Shown here one piece after another: positions 19,068 to 28,240 of a DNA stretch of 64,000 bases. Where the stretch lies: assembly GCA_934233735.1 (NCBI GenBank), contig CAKQGQ010000004.1:62001-126000 (forward strand). The letters are read 5' to 3'. The stretch's first letter is position 1. Each line of letters opens with the position of its first letter. The position numbers were made by a program, and so were the translations under genes. Under the pieces are notes generated by a model. The model was not told where the DNA came from, did not search any database, and saw only the letters and a program-made list of their open reading frames with translations. This DNA comes from an uncultured Clostridia bacterium. GTDB lineage: Bacteria > Bacillota > Clostridia > Peptostreptococcales > Anaerovoracaceae.

Positions 19068-21098
19068 TTAGAAGATACTGTATGGATTTACATCCACTGT
19101 AATACTTACATCTATTTTTTCGCTCAATAAAATTTGCTCGAAATTTTCCAAATAAAACATATAGCGGTTTCGCTCGCTCTTTCCTGTTTCAAGGCTCCTC
19201 GGGCACTTCACAATCAAATACTGCCGGAAGCTGTCCTTTCCCTTAAATCCGAGCGATACCTTCGGTGAAAGAACTCTTCTTTGGTCTTTTTCACCGAGCG
19301 CATTTTTCATATAGGCTTCGCAGCGTCTTGCCGCTGCTTCTGCCGTTTCCTCGTTTTCCGAGGTAAAATTCACCATAATAATATCGCCAAACGGCGGATA
19401 TTCCATCCGCAGGCGCATTTTAGCATCTTCGCTGAAAAAGCCTTCATAATCGCCGGTCTGTGCGAATTGATAGGTAAAATTCTCCGGCTCGTAGGTCTGC
19501 ACGATTACCAGACCCTGTTTGTCTCCTCTGCCGGAACGACCCGCCACCTGCGTGATAAGCTGGAAAGTTCTTTCAGAAGAGCGGTAATCCGGAATATTCA
19601 GCGTCACATCAGCTGCGATAACGCCGACCAGACCGACATTGTCGAAATCCAGACCTTTGGCGACAAGCTGCGTACCAATCAAAATATCCGTTTTTTTATC
19701 TGCGAATTCCTTTAAAATTCGGTCCATCTCTCCGCGGTTTTTCACCGAATCCAGATCCAGCCTTGCGGTCTTTGCCTGCGGGAAATATTTTTCGGCGGCT
19801 TCCTGCACCTGCTCGGTTCCCACACCGAAGTGCTTGATATATTTGCTGCCGCATTCCGGGCATTTATGAGGAACCGGATAGCGCCTGCCGCAGTAATGGC
19901 AGACCATGGATTCGCTGCTTTTATGATATACCAGCGAAAGATCGCATTCCGGGCATTTCATAACCACCCCACATTCCCGACACGAAACGAAATTTGAATA
20001 GCCGCGTCGGTTCTGCATCAGGATAATCTGCTCGCCGCCTTCCAGCGAGCGGTGCATTTCTTCAAAAAGTCTGCGGCTGAACACCGTCATGTTTCCGGCT
20101 CTGAGTTCCTGCCGCATATCGACCGTCTCTACTTTCGGAAGCGGTGTTTTATTATATCTCTCTTTTAGTGTAATCAGCTTATAAATGCCTTCCCGGCATC
20201 TTTCATAAGAAGTCACCGACGGCGTCGCGCTTCCCATCAGTAACACACCGTTTGAAGCCTGCAGACGCTTCGCCGCGACCTCCACGGTATCATATTTCGG
20301 CGTCATATCCGATTTATAGCTTGCCTCGTGTTCTTCGTCCATCACGATAATGCCGATATTATCCAGCGGCGCGAAGACTCCCATCCTCGCACCGATGACG
20401 ATTTTCGCCTTTCCGCTGCGGATTCTCTGCCATTCGTCATATCTTTCCCGCGGCGTCAGTCTGCTATGCATGACAGCGATTTGCTCCTTGCCGAATCGCC
20501 CGATGAATCTTTCCAAAATCTGATTTGTCAGGGATATTTCCGGCACAAGCATGACCGCGGTTTTTCCCTTTTCCAGACATCTTGCAATCGCTTCCATGTA
20601 GACCTGCGTTTTTCCGCTTGCCGTCACGCCGTGAAGCAGGAAAATTTCACGCGTTTCTCGGTCAATCGCATCGTCGATAAGCCGAAGCGCGTTCTGCTGC
20701 TCTTCAGTCAGAGCCTCGGGCGATGTATACCTGCCCTTGAGATTTTTATAAGGCTCTTTTTCCTTTCCCTCTTTCGGCGGTTTTCCTGCCACGGTAAAGC
20801 AGTTAATCGCGTCTGAATAGGTTATCGCATAGCGCGTTTTCATCCACACTGCGGTCTTAATCATTTCCTCGTTGAGGCTTCCCGCCTCGTCAATGCCCTC
20901 GATTGGCTTTATCTTCTCCTCGGGACAGTCTGCCGCATCCGCAGTGCCGAAAACAAAGCCGGCTTTTGAACAGTTTCCCTTGCCAAAAGGAATTTTGACT
21001 TTATCTCCTGTACAAACGGCAAAATCGCCGCAAGCATAGGTAAAGAACATGTCCGTATGTCTGCTTTTGTTTTCAACCACTACATTTGCGTATTTCAT
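19068..21098 (-). CDS. priA: Primosomal replication restart helicase PriA
   Basis: About 676 residues: an N-terminal 3'-end DNA-binding domain (MKYANVVVENKSRHTDMFF), a DEAH-type helicase core (GVTASGKTQVY, MDEEHEASYK) and a zinc-binding insertion with four CxxC pairs between about 390 and 430. The C-terminal helicase lobe has LVAKGLDFDNV and QVAGRSGR. PriA reloads the replisome at stalled forks. The start is set at 21098 because the protein then begins like the family and clears asnA. The region between the 3'BD and the helicase is short, so the winged-helix part may be reduced. Confidence 0.93.
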   Translation of the reverse strand: MKYANVVVENKSRHTDMFFTYACGDFAVCTGDKVKIPFGKGNCSKAGFVFGTADAADCPEEKIKPIEGIDEAGSLNEEMIKTAVWMKTRYAITYSDAINCFTVAGKPPKEGKEKEPYKNLKGRYTSPEALTEEQQNALRLIDDAIDRETREIFLLHGVTASGKTQVYMEAIARCLEKGKTAVMLVPEISLTNQILERFIGRFGKEQIAVMHSRLTPRERYDEWQRIRSGKAKIVIGARMGVFAPLDNIGIIVMDEEHEASYKSDMTPKYDTVEVAAKRLQASNGVLLMGSATPSVTSYERCREGIYKLITLKERYNKTPLPKVETVDMRQELRAGNMTVFSRRLFEEMHRSLEGGEQIILMQNRRGYSNFVSCRECGVVMKCPECDLSLVYHKSSESMVCHYCGRRYPVPHKCPECGSKYIKHFGVGTEQVQEAAEKYFPQAKTARLDLDSVKNRGEMDRILKEFADKKTDILIGTQLVAKGLDFDNVGLVGVIAADVTLNIPDYRSSERTFQLITQVAGRSGRGDKQGLVIVQTYEPENFTYQFAQTGDYEGFFSEDAKMRLRMEYPPFGDIIMVNFTSENEETAEAAARRCEAYMKNALGEKDQRRVLSPKVSLGFKGKDSFRQYLIVKCPRSLETGKSERNRYMFYLENFEQILLSEKIDVSITVDVNPYSIF

Positions 21099-21138
21099 AT
21101 TTCGTCTGTTTTCTTTCTGATTTTTTTTCACCGTAATA

Positions 21139-22149
21139 TTACAGCAGATAAATGTTGTTTTCCGCGCATTTATCAATCATTTCCTGTGGCCATACCGAAG
21201 CCTGAACTTCACCGATGTGCGCTTTTCTCAGGAAATACATGCAAAGTCTGCTCTGACCGATACCTCCGCCGATTGTATATGGGAGTTCGTCGTTCAGAAT
21301 CGCTTTTTGGAACGGAAGCTCGGCTCTTTCCGGGCAGCCTGCCAGTTCGAGCTGTCTCTTCATTGCTTCAGCGTCAACACGAATACCCATCGAGGAAATT
21401 TCAAACGCTCTGTCAAGCACTTCGTTCCAAAGAATGATGTCTCCGTTCAGTTCCCAATCGTCGTAGTCCGGGGAACGGCCGTCATGTTTCTGACCGGAAG
21501 CCAGCTGTCCGCCGATTTTCATAATGAAAACAGCGCCGTGCTCTTTTGTGATGGCGTCTTCTCTTTCCTTCGGGGTTTTGTCCGGATACATATCTTCCAG
21601 TTCCTGCGTCGTGATAAAGAAGATTTCGTTCGGAATCTCAGTCTGGATGTTTCTGTAAAGTCTGTTGACATAATCGCCGAGGTTCTTAATCGCATTGTAA
21701 ATCGTTGTAACCGTTTCCTTCAGATATGCTTCGTTTCTCTGCTCTTTCGTGATAACCTTTTCCCAGTCCCACTGGTCAACATAAACCGAGTGCAGGTTGT
21801 CCAGATCTTCATCTCTTCTGATTGCGTTCATATCGGTGTAGATGCCATGTCCCGGCTCAATTCCGTATTTTCCGAGTGCCATTCTCTTCCACTTCGCAAG
21901 AGACTGAACAACTTCCACTTCGAGTTCATCTATATCTTTGAGTGTAAAGCTTACTCTTCTTTCTACTCCGTTCAGGTTATCGTTAAGACCTGTCTTAGGG
22001 TCTACGAACAGTGGCGCGGACACACGGCGAAGCTGCAGTCCGTACGCAAGTTCCTGCTGGAAAAAGTCTTTGATTTTCTTAATTGCTCTCTGGCTCTCCA
22101 TCAAATCGATGGGTGATTCATAGTTTTCCGGTAAAATTAATGGTAACAT
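21139..22149 (-). CDS. asnA: Aspartate--ammonia ligase
   Basis: A 336-residue class II aminoacyl-tRNA-synthetase-like enzyme of the AsnA family. Recognised segments include the substrate-binding VSAPLFVDPKTGLNDNLNG, SLAKWKRMALGKYG, the DQWDWEK block and C-terminal GGGIGQSRLCMYFL. It makes asparagine from aspartate, ammonia and ATP. Length matches the family. The AGGAGG upstream of the ATG is strong. No T-box leader is seen in the 42 nt before it. Confidence 0.96.
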   Translation of the reverse strand: MLPLILPENYESPIDLMESQRAIKKIKDFFQQELAYGLQLRRVSAPLFVDPKTGLNDNLNGVERRVSFTLKDIDELEVEVVQSLAKWKRMALGKYGIEPGHGIYTDMNAIRRDEDLDNLHSVYVDQWDWEKVITKEQRNEAYLKETVTTIYNAIKNLGDYVNRLYRNIQTEIPNEIFFITTQELEDMYPDKTPKEREDAITKEHGAVFIMKIGGQLASGQKHDGRSPDYDDWELNGDIILWNEVLDRAFEISSMGIRVDAEAMKRQLELAGCPERAELPFQKAILNDELPYTIGGGIGQSRLCMYFLRKAHIGEVQASVWPQEMIDKCAENNIYLL

Positions 22150-22191
22150 TGTGTTTTCCTCCTGTGTTTAATGGTTTATTTAAAATTAAAT

Positions 22192-22917
22192 TCACTTCTG
22201 TTTGTCATAGCCGTCCCACTTTGAATACTCGCATCCGCAGTAGTTCTGACGGTAAAGACCGTATTCCTTTGAAAGCTCGATGCTTCTCTGAAATCCCGCT
22301 TTTTTCTTAAAATCAATATCTAAAAATTCCAGACCGTATATGTCTGCAAGCTGGGTTCCGATTGCGGAAATCAAAGGATAATTCTTATGCGGGCTGACGG
22401 TCAGCGTCGTCCCGAAAATCGGATTGCCTGTTTTCAGCGCAACCTGTGCCGTACGATTCATTCTGAGCTTAAAGCACTCCGTACAGCGTTTTCCGCCTTC
22501 CGGTTCATTGCTGAAGCCGGAACAAACATTGAAATAGTCCTCCGGCAAATACTCTCCTTCTATGAATGAAACCCTGTCCTCCTCCGGTATACGCTCGTTG
22601 TACGCATTTAAGAACTGTATCTGTGCCGCTTTTCGTCTGTCGTATTCATCCGCGTCCGTAATATTCGGGTTATAGAAGAATACCGTAATCCGGTAGTCCG
22701 GCAAAAGCCGCTCGATACACGCCGTACTGCACGGTCCGCAGCAGGAGTGAAGCAGAACATGCCGCTTCTCAATCTTTGTTTCCATGTCCATCGGATAAAA
22801 ATCCGGATTCGTCATTTCCTCACAAAAACTCCCCGGGCAAATCCCTGTTGCTGTATCTGTTTTCTTTCTCATCGGTACACCTTGCGCCTCCTTTCTTGAC
22901 AAGTTTTGTTTTTTCAT
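22192..22917 (-). CDS. queH: Epoxyqueuosine reductase QueH
   Basis: About 241 residues matching QueH (DUF208), the non-QueG enzyme that reduces epoxyqueuosine to queuosine in tRNA. Its paired cysteines bind an Fe-S cluster: HSCCGPCS near residue 58, CSGFSN and KRCTECF in the middle, and NYCGCEYS at the end. The start is uncertain. The ATG at 22917 lacks a good ribosome site, whereas AAAGGAGG lies 15 bases before an in-frame ATG at 22872, a somewhat long spacing. Both give a complete domain. Confidence 0.9.
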   Translation of the reverse strand: MKKQNLSRKEAQGVPMRKKTDTATGICPGSFCEEMTNPDFYPMDMETKIEKRHVLLHSCCGPCSTACIERLLPDYRITVFFYNPNITDADEYDRRKAAQIQFLNAYNERIPEEDRVSFIEGEYLPEDYFNVCSGFSNEPEGGKRCTECFKLRMNRTAQVALKTGNPIFGTTLTVSPHKNYPLISAIGTQLADIYGLEFLDIDFKKKAGFQRSIELSKEYGLYRQNYCGCEYSKWDGYDKQK

Positions 22918-22982
22918 TTAAATTTATTATATGACATTAAATTATACCACAAAACTGTGTAGATTTAAAGAGGAAAATAGCT

Positions 22983-23906
22983 ATGAATCCTGTATTTAAT
23001 GATGATTTGAAAAAACTTTTCGGCGGAATGCGCTATCACTCCGTCAGCACCTATTTAAAAGATAAATTCGGCGAAAAAACAATCAAGCTTGCCATCGACG
23101 GCGGCTTCACCTGCCCGAACCGCGACGGCACGAAAGGAACCGGCGGCTGTATCTTCTGTTCCGACAGCGGTTCAGGCGAATTTGCTTCCGACATTGAAGA
23201 CCAAATCCGCCTCTTCTCGGACAAATGGCCGCGCGCCAAATACCTCGCTTACTTCCAAAACCACACGAATACCTATGCGCCTGTATCCGAGCTGCGGGAA
23301 AAGTATTACGCCGTTCTTGCGAATCCGAAAATTGAAGGTCTTGTCATCGGCACCCGTCCCGACTGCCTGTCCGAAGAAGTTTTGGATTTACTGTCGGAAA
23401 TAAGCCGCACACATTTTTTATGGGTGGAACTTGGGCTGCAGACCATTCACGATAAAACTGCCCACCTCATCAACCGCTGCTACGATTTAAGCGTTTTTGA
23501 TGATGCGATGCGTCGTTTATCTGTGCGGGGGATAAAAGCGGTCGTACACCTCATTTTAGGGCTTCCCGGCGAAAGCAGGGAGCAGATGTTAGATTCTGTA
23601 CGTTATGTTTCTTCCCTGCCCGAGCTTTTCGGCATGAAGCTCCATCTTCTGAATATAGTAAAAGGCTCGCAGATGGAGTTTACTTACCCCGACTACCAGC
23701 CTTTCGCTTCAATTGAAGAATATGTAAATTTAGTTGTGGACTGTCTGGAAATCATACCGCCCGAGGTCACAATTCATCGCCTGACCGGGGATGCGCCACG
23801 CTCCATTTTAATCAACCCGCCTTGGAGTTTCAACAAACGCACGATTCTCAACAGCATCAATGACCGTCTGAATCTGCTGGACAGCTGGCAGGGCAAGCGA
23901 TTGTAG
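22983..23906 (+). CDS. Radical SAM protein, YhcC family (TIGR01212-like)
   Basis: A 307-residue radical SAM protein. Its cluster-binding region near residue 42 (CPNRDGTKGTGGCIFC) has the long insertion between the first two cysteines that marks the YhcC/Elp3-related group. Further motifs are WVELGLQTIHDKTAHLINR and HLILGLPGESREQM. The biochemical role of this group is not settled. It is divergent from queH and has GAGGAAAATAGCT before the ATG. Confidence 0.9.
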   Translation: MNPVFNDDLKKLFGGMRYHSVSTYLKDKFGEKTIKLAIDGGFTCPNRDGTKGTGGCIFCSDSGSGEFASDIEDQIRLFSDKWPRAKYLAYFQNHTNTYAPVSELREKYYAVLANPKIEGLVIGTRPDCLSEEVLDLLSEISRTHFLWVELGLQTIHDKTAHLINRCYDLSVFDDAMRRLSVRGIKAVVHLILGLPGESREQMLDSVRYVSSLPELFGMKLHLLNIVKGSQMEFTYPDYQPFASIEEYVNLVVDCLEIIPPEVTIHRLTGDAPRSILINPPWSFNKRTILNSINDRLNLLDSWQGKRL

Positions 23907-23950
23907 AACCTGACGTCTCTCGCCTGCGGCAAGATGCCGCACGGTTTGAC

Positions 23951-24643
23951 TCAGGTAAGTTCCTCGACATAATGCACGCCTTCGAGGCTGCGAATATCGT
24001 GAAGAATCATCTTATGATTTTCCCGCTTCATCAAATCAATGCGGACTCGAAGCACGATGTCGCCCTCCACAAGCGGCTGCTCTTTTCTGCGCTCGATGGA
24101 ATTGACTTCATAGTCCTCATCTTTGATGAAATTCAAAAGCGATTCCACCTTTTTCGGCTCAAGTTCGATGTAAAGCTCTGCCGTTCTGGTATGATTTTCG
24201 ACATAAATCGTCATGTAATTCATGTAATAAGTCGTAAAAATCATCAGTATGAAGCAGACCAGTGCCGCCCAAATAAAGCCGGCACCCACGGCAATGCCCA
24301 TCGCTGCCGTAACCCAAAGTCCTGCCGCAGTCGTAAGACCCCTTACCTGCCTGCGATCCGTAACGATAATCGTTCCGGCGCCGAGGAAACCGATGCCGCA
24401 CAAAAGCTGCGCCGGGATTCTGGCAATGTCCGCTGAATAATTTGAAAGTTCTGACAGATACAGCCCTGTAATTGTCGCAAGTGCCGAGCCGAGGCATACC
24501 AGCGCGAAAGTCCGAATGCCCGCCGCGTATCTTTTATTCGCTCTTTCAACTCCTACAAGACTTCCTAAAAGCGTTGCAAGTACCAGCCTGAGCGCTACCG
24601 AAAGCGTATTTAATTCTGTGAAAAAATCCAGTATCTTTTCCAT
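23951..24643 (-). CDS. MgtC/SapB-family membrane protein
   Basis: A 230-residue protein with four to five N-terminal membrane helices carrying the MgtC signature (RLVLATLLGSLVGVERA, GIGFLGAGTIIV, RGLTTAAGLWVTAAMGIAVG). A C-terminal cytoplasmic ACT-like domain of about 80 residues follows. MgtC relatives are linked to Mg2+ limitation and proton-ATPase control in pathogens; the role in Clostridia is unclear. It follows the secreted glucosaminidase gene with a 5 nt gap. Confidence 0.9.
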   Translation of the reverse strand: MEKILDFFTELNTLSVALRLVLATLLGSLVGVERANKRYAAGIRTFALVCLGSALATITGLYLSELSNYSADIARIPAQLLCGIGFLGAGTIIVTDRRQVRGLTTAAGLWVTAAMGIAVGAGFIWAALVCFILMIFTTYYMNYMTIYVENHTRTAELYIELEPKKVESLLNFIKDEDYEVNSIERRKEQPLVEGDIVLRVRIDLMKRENHKMILHDIRSLEGVHYVEELT

Positions 24644-24648
24644 TTCTG

Positions 24649-26589
24649 TTATCCTTTGGTCTTAACCTGAATTTTTGTAAAAGGCGTATACAGCATTTTG
24701 CCGCAGACAATTCTTACTCCTCTTACTTTATACCAGTAGGTGGTATTTGGTGACACTTCTTTCGTGTTTATGTAATAAAGTTTTTTTGCATCGGATGTCG
24801 TATAAAGCTTCTTATATCCTGACGACTTTTTCGCCGAACGCCAAATCTGATAATAATCCACTGCAAAGCCCGAGGCTGATTTTTTCCAGCTAAGCTTTAC
24901 CCTTTTATTCGTGGTTTCTGCCTTTAAATCAATAATTTCCGTCTTTGCAAGTCCCAGACTGTATTTCTGAATCTGCGCGATTGTATCCTCTTCGGTCACG
25001 GCTTTAACCGTAAGCGTGCAGACCTTCTGTGCCGCTGCGTAGTTGTCTGTTTCCGAGGCTTTAACAGTAATCTTCGCAGTGCCGTCTCCGACCACGCGGA
25101 CCTGACCGCTTTCATCGACCGTCGCTACAGCAGGCGCATCGGAAGTATAACTCAGTTCGCCGTCTCCGCTTGTTGCAGCACTCAGATTAAAGCCTTTATC
25201 AGTTTCTTTTCTCGTATAATTCGTATATCTTGTAGTAATTGTCTGTGTTTTCTTTTCCGGCTTCTCCGGTTTCGTTATGGTCGGTGTTTCTTCCTGCGTC
25301 GGTTTTGCGCAAGCCTTGGACGGCATATTTTCATAAACCGGAATCAGAAAAGTCATCGCAGAAGCCAGCACGGAAACATAACCGTTCCGAAGCGCTGCCG
25401 CTTCACTTTCCGCACCCTGCACATTTGTCATATACTGCCCCTGTCCAACGCTGTCTGCACCGTTCATCACATTCCATTTCTTGAAATAAAGCGTATTTTT
25501 ATTGTTCTGCACATAGTTGATTCCATAGAACTGCGCGCCGCCCGTAATGGCTTTGCGAATGCTGTCCCAAGGTCTGCCGTAAACGCCTTCCTGCGACGCA
25601 TACCATAAGCCTCTGGTTACAGCGTCCATCCTGCCCTGTCTGTATGCGCCGATGTTGAAGTAATTATAATAACCTTCATAGCCGGAAACGGTTCCTGAAA
25701 TCGAGCCTCCTATGCCGTTTGAGCCCTGTTCCACCAAAATCATGGACGCCAGTACATACGGATTCACATTCGCCTGCGCCCCTGCCTGCATCAAAACTTC
25801 TGCATAAGTTGCGCCCGGCTCATCCGCAAGGTCGCCTGCCATGAATGTCCCTGCAAGCAAATTGGACAGTCCGCGCTCGGACTGCGTACTCGCATCGTAA
25901 GAATGCGTAAGGAACTGGAAGATTCCTGTTTGATTGAGAAAATTTCTCGGATCCATATAGTATTTGATGATTCCATCGGACGCGCAGACCCATCCGCCGC
26001 TGTCGTAAACAATATATTTACCCGTGTCCGCATCGTAAGCACCCTGTGCCTTGGATTTCCACGCTGCCGGAGAACTTGAAGCGACAAGGCTTGTCCCGAG
26101 CTTGCTTTCTTTCGCAATGGCATCGCTCCAGGAAAGTCCGGTATGCGCTGCCCTGAAACTCCATTCCGGATACTGAGCATGAAGCTGCCTCAGATATTGT
26201 TTGTAGCTGTTTGGAAAGCCCTCACTGCTCAAACGATTTTCAAACGCCTCGTCGTTTTCATAAACCGCGTTGCTTTGCACCGCAATGTAACTTGCGGAGG
26301 AATAGCCCTTGCTTCCGGATTTATAGCTTATGTAGTACCATTTTCCGCCGTTCGTGTCGGAAACCTCATCCAAAATCGTGACTTCATCATTTAAGCTCAC
26401 ATAGCCCGTCGCGCTGTACTGCGTGCCCGGGCCGCTCCGTACATACAGAGAAGATGTTGTCACAATTCCTGTCTTCGCGGACGCAGCATCTGCCGTCTCC
26501 GCGAAGCCGAAGAAAAGAATTCCCATTAAAGTCAGTAACAAAATCCCCACCATTACTGCATATATTTTTTGATTCTTTCTTAAACTCAT
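24649..26589 (-). CDS. Secreted cell-wall endo-beta-N-acetylglucosaminidase with SH3b and Big/Fn3-like domains
   Basis: A 646-residue exported protein. The signal peptide (hydrophobic stretch about 10-30, likely cut after ADA-A) is followed by an SH3b wall-binding domain (VRSGPGTQYSATGYV). A glucosaminidase domain of the LytD/LytG superfamily comes next, including SGGWVCASDGIIKYYMDPRN and MILVEQGSNG. After a threonine/lysine-rich linker there is a Big-like domain (YTSDAPAVATVDESGQVRVV) and a fibronectin type III-like domain near the C-terminus. It probably cleaves glycan strands during wall turnover. Confidence 0.88.
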   Translation of the reverse strand: MSLRKNQKIYAVMVGILLLTLMGILFFGFAETADAASAKTGIVTTSSLYVRSGPGTQYSATGYVSLNDEVTILDEVSDTNGGKWYYISYKSGSKGYSSASYIAVQSNAVYENDEAFENRLSSEGFPNSYKQYLRQLHAQYPEWSFRAAHTGLSWSDAIAKESKLGTSLVASSSPAAWKSKAQGAYDADTGKYIVYDSGGWVCASDGIIKYYMDPRNFLNQTGIFQFLTHSYDASTQSERGLSNLLAGTFMAGDLADEPGATYAEVLMQAGAQANVNPYVLASMILVEQGSNGIGGSISGTVSGYEGYYNYFNIGAYRQGRMDAVTRGLWYASQEGVYGRPWDSIRKAITGGAQFYGINYVQNNKNTLYFKKWNVMNGADSVGQGQYMTNVQGAESEAAALRNGYVSVLASAMTFLIPVYENMPSKACAKPTQEETPTITKPEKPEKKTQTITTRYTNYTRKETDKGFNLSAATSGDGELSYTSDAPAVATVDESGQVRVVGDGTAKITVKASETDNYAAAQKVCTLTVKAVTEEDTIAQIQKYSLGLAKTEIIDLKAETTNKRVKLSWKKSASGFAVDYYQIWRSAKKSSGYKKLYTTSDAKKLYYINTKEVSPNTTYWYKVRGVRIVCGKMLYTPFTKIQVKTKG

Positions 26590-26627
26590 CCATGTTTCCT
26601 CTTTTTCTGTTTGTTTTATTTATTTGG

Positions 26628-27212
26628 CTATTTATCCGGTCCCAAACGGCCGTCGTTATAATGCTTGCGGCAAAGGGAAACATACATGTCATTGCCGCCG
26701 ACCACAATCTGCTCGCCCTGTTTTACAAACTGTCCGTCCACAATTCTTGCTACCATCGTCGCCTTGCGTCCGCACCAGCAAATGGTCTTGATTTCTTCGA
26801 TTTTATCCGCATAAATCAGCATATAATAAGAGCCCTCGAAAAGCTCGTTTCTGAAGTCGTTTTTCAGCCCGTAAGCAAGCACCGGAACATCGAAGCTGTC
26901 CACAATTTCAACCAGTTCCTGTACATGATGTTTTTTCAAAAACTGACATTCATCTATTAAAACGCAGTCGATTGTCTGCTTTTCATTTTCACGCATAAAT
27001 AACTCTAAAATATTCGTATCGTCCCCCACGATCATCGCTTCTCTTTGGATTCCGATTCTGGAGGTCACGACACCTGTTCCGTATCGGTTGTCGATTGACG
27101 GAATCAGTGTCAAGACATGTTTTCCTCTTTCCTCATAATTGTATGCCACTTTAATCAGTTCAATGGACTTTCCTGCGTTCATCGTGCTGTATCTATAGTA
27201 TAACTGTGCCAT
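26628..27212 (-). CDS. tdk: Thymidine kinase
   Basis: 194 residues, type II thymidine kinase: P-loop STMNAGKSIELIK at the start, LIDECQFL (DEC Walker-B-like motif) in the middle, and a structural zinc site with CWCGRKA and the later Cys/His pair (CRKHYNDG). It salvages thymidine to dTMP. AAAGGAGCG precedes the ATG at 27212; the frame is open 39 nt further upstream without support. Confidence 0.94.
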   Translation of the reverse strand: MAQLYYRYSTMNAGKSIELIKVAYNYEERGKHVLTLIPSIDNRYGTGVVTSRIGIQREAMIVGDDTNILELFMRENEKQTIDCVLIDECQFLKKHHVQELVEIVDSFDVPVLAYGLKNDFRNELFEGSYYMLIYADKIEEIKTICWCGRKATMVARIVDGQFVKQGEQIVVGGNDMYVSLCRKHYNDGRLGPDK

Positions 27213-27305
27213 CGGCGCTCCTTTCAAAAGTCCGGTGCGGCAGATCCGCACGGAATGTATACATCTATTTTAATGGAAAATCGCAAGAAATGCAAATATA
27301 TAATG

Positions 27306-27347
27306 AAAAAATACCCGAACCGATGAGTGTTCTCCCACCAATCCGGG
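27306..27347 (-). terminator. Rho-independent terminator after dapF
   Basis: On the minus strand a 14-position stem (27347-27334 with 27327-27314, several G-T pairs) with a six-base loop is followed by TATTTTTT. It ends the lysA-dppA-dapF unit before tdk. Confidence 0.75.
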
Positions 27348-27364
27348 CATAAACATGGGTGATT

Positions 27365-28210
27365 CTAAAGCAAAAGGTCCTCGTCCGTAACAACGCCTTC
27401 CGCAACGATGTTGGTCGGTCCGGTAAGGAAAATATCCTTCGTCCTGCCGCTTTCGGAATCTTTTTTGATTGTGATAAACAGTTCTCCCCCAGGCACACTT
27501 ACACGCACATCGTTTCCGCTTACAAGATTTTTTTCCGTAAGAACCGCTGCAACGCTTCCGGTGCCTGTGCCGCAGGCCATGGTAAAGTCTTCAACGCCTC
27601 GCTCGTATGTGAGTTCAACGAGAGTATCTTCACCTGTTATCTCGTAAAAATTCACATTGGCGCCCTTAGGAAATTTCTCGCTGTATCGGAGTTCCTTGCC
27701 GAGGAGTCTGAGTTCCTCTTTATCCATGGTTGACAGTCCCGGAATTTCCATTACGACATGCGGCAGACCCGGATTTCCGAGTTCAACGTACGAATAGGTT
27801 CTTTCGATTCCGTCAACGGTAATTTTCTCGTCGATATTGATTTTGCTGATGTCGTTTAATCTTATCCGATACTGTCTTTCATCGATTCTTTCTCCGATTA
27901 CAAGACCGGCGGTTGTTTCCACGCGCTGCGTAATTCCTGCAAGGCCGTTTTCGTACCCATACCTTGCTATGCATCTGGCACCGTTTCCGCACATTTCACC
28001 GAGACTTCCATCGGCATTGTAAAAGCGCATCTTGTAGTCACCGCCCTCCGTAGGTGCATCCACGACCATAAGTCCGTCTGCGCCTATGGAAAGGCGTCTT
28101 GTGCATATTCGTTTTGCCAAAGCCCCAAGCTTTTCGACAGGCAGCCTTTCTTCCATGTTGTTTATGATAATGAAGTCGTTTCCGGCTCCCTGCATCTTCG
28201 TGAATTTCAT
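27365..28210 (-). CDS. dapF: Diaminopimelate epimerase
   Basis: 281 residues with KMQGAGNDFI at the start and the two catalytic cysteines in GNGARCIARY (near 77) and MACGTGTGS (near 219). It converts LL-DAP to meso-DAP for lysine and peptidoglycan. The ATG at 28210 has GGGAGG upstream and gives the family's usual N-terminus. Its position after lysA and dppA, and the sigma-54 promoter ahead of lysA, suggest control separate from wall synthesis housekeeping. Confidence 0.95.
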   Translation of the reverse strand: MKFTKMQGAGNDFIIINNMEERLPVEKLGALAKRICTRRLSIGADGLMVVDAPTEGGDYKMRFYNADGSLGEMCGNGARCIARYGYENGLAGITQRVETTAGLVIGERIDERQYRIRLNDISKINIDEKITVDGIERTYSYVELGNPGLPHVVMEIPGLSTMDKEELRLLGKELRYSEKFPKGANVNFYEITGEDTLVELTYERGVEDFTMACGTGTGSVAAVLTEKNLVSGNDVRVSVPGGELFITIKKDSESGRTKDIFLTGPTNIVAEGVVTDEDLLL

Positions 28211-28240
28211 TCGCGTTTTCCTCCCAAACATCCTGCCCGG

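Noticed and set aside
22150..22191. Possible T-box leader before asnA
   Set aside because: Only 42 nt separate the genes and no T-box sequence or specifier stem is present.
22896..22924. TTGACA followed after 17 bases by TAAATT, as promoter of the YhcC-like gene
   Set aside because: The -35 is perfect but the -10 is weak and the site overlaps the queH start region; kept out of the feature list.
23925..23941. Perfect 7-bp hairpin (TGCGGCA/TGCCGCA) between the convergent radical SAM and mgtC genes
   Set aside because: No T-run follows on either strand, so I did not call it a terminator, although it may have that role with help from other factors.
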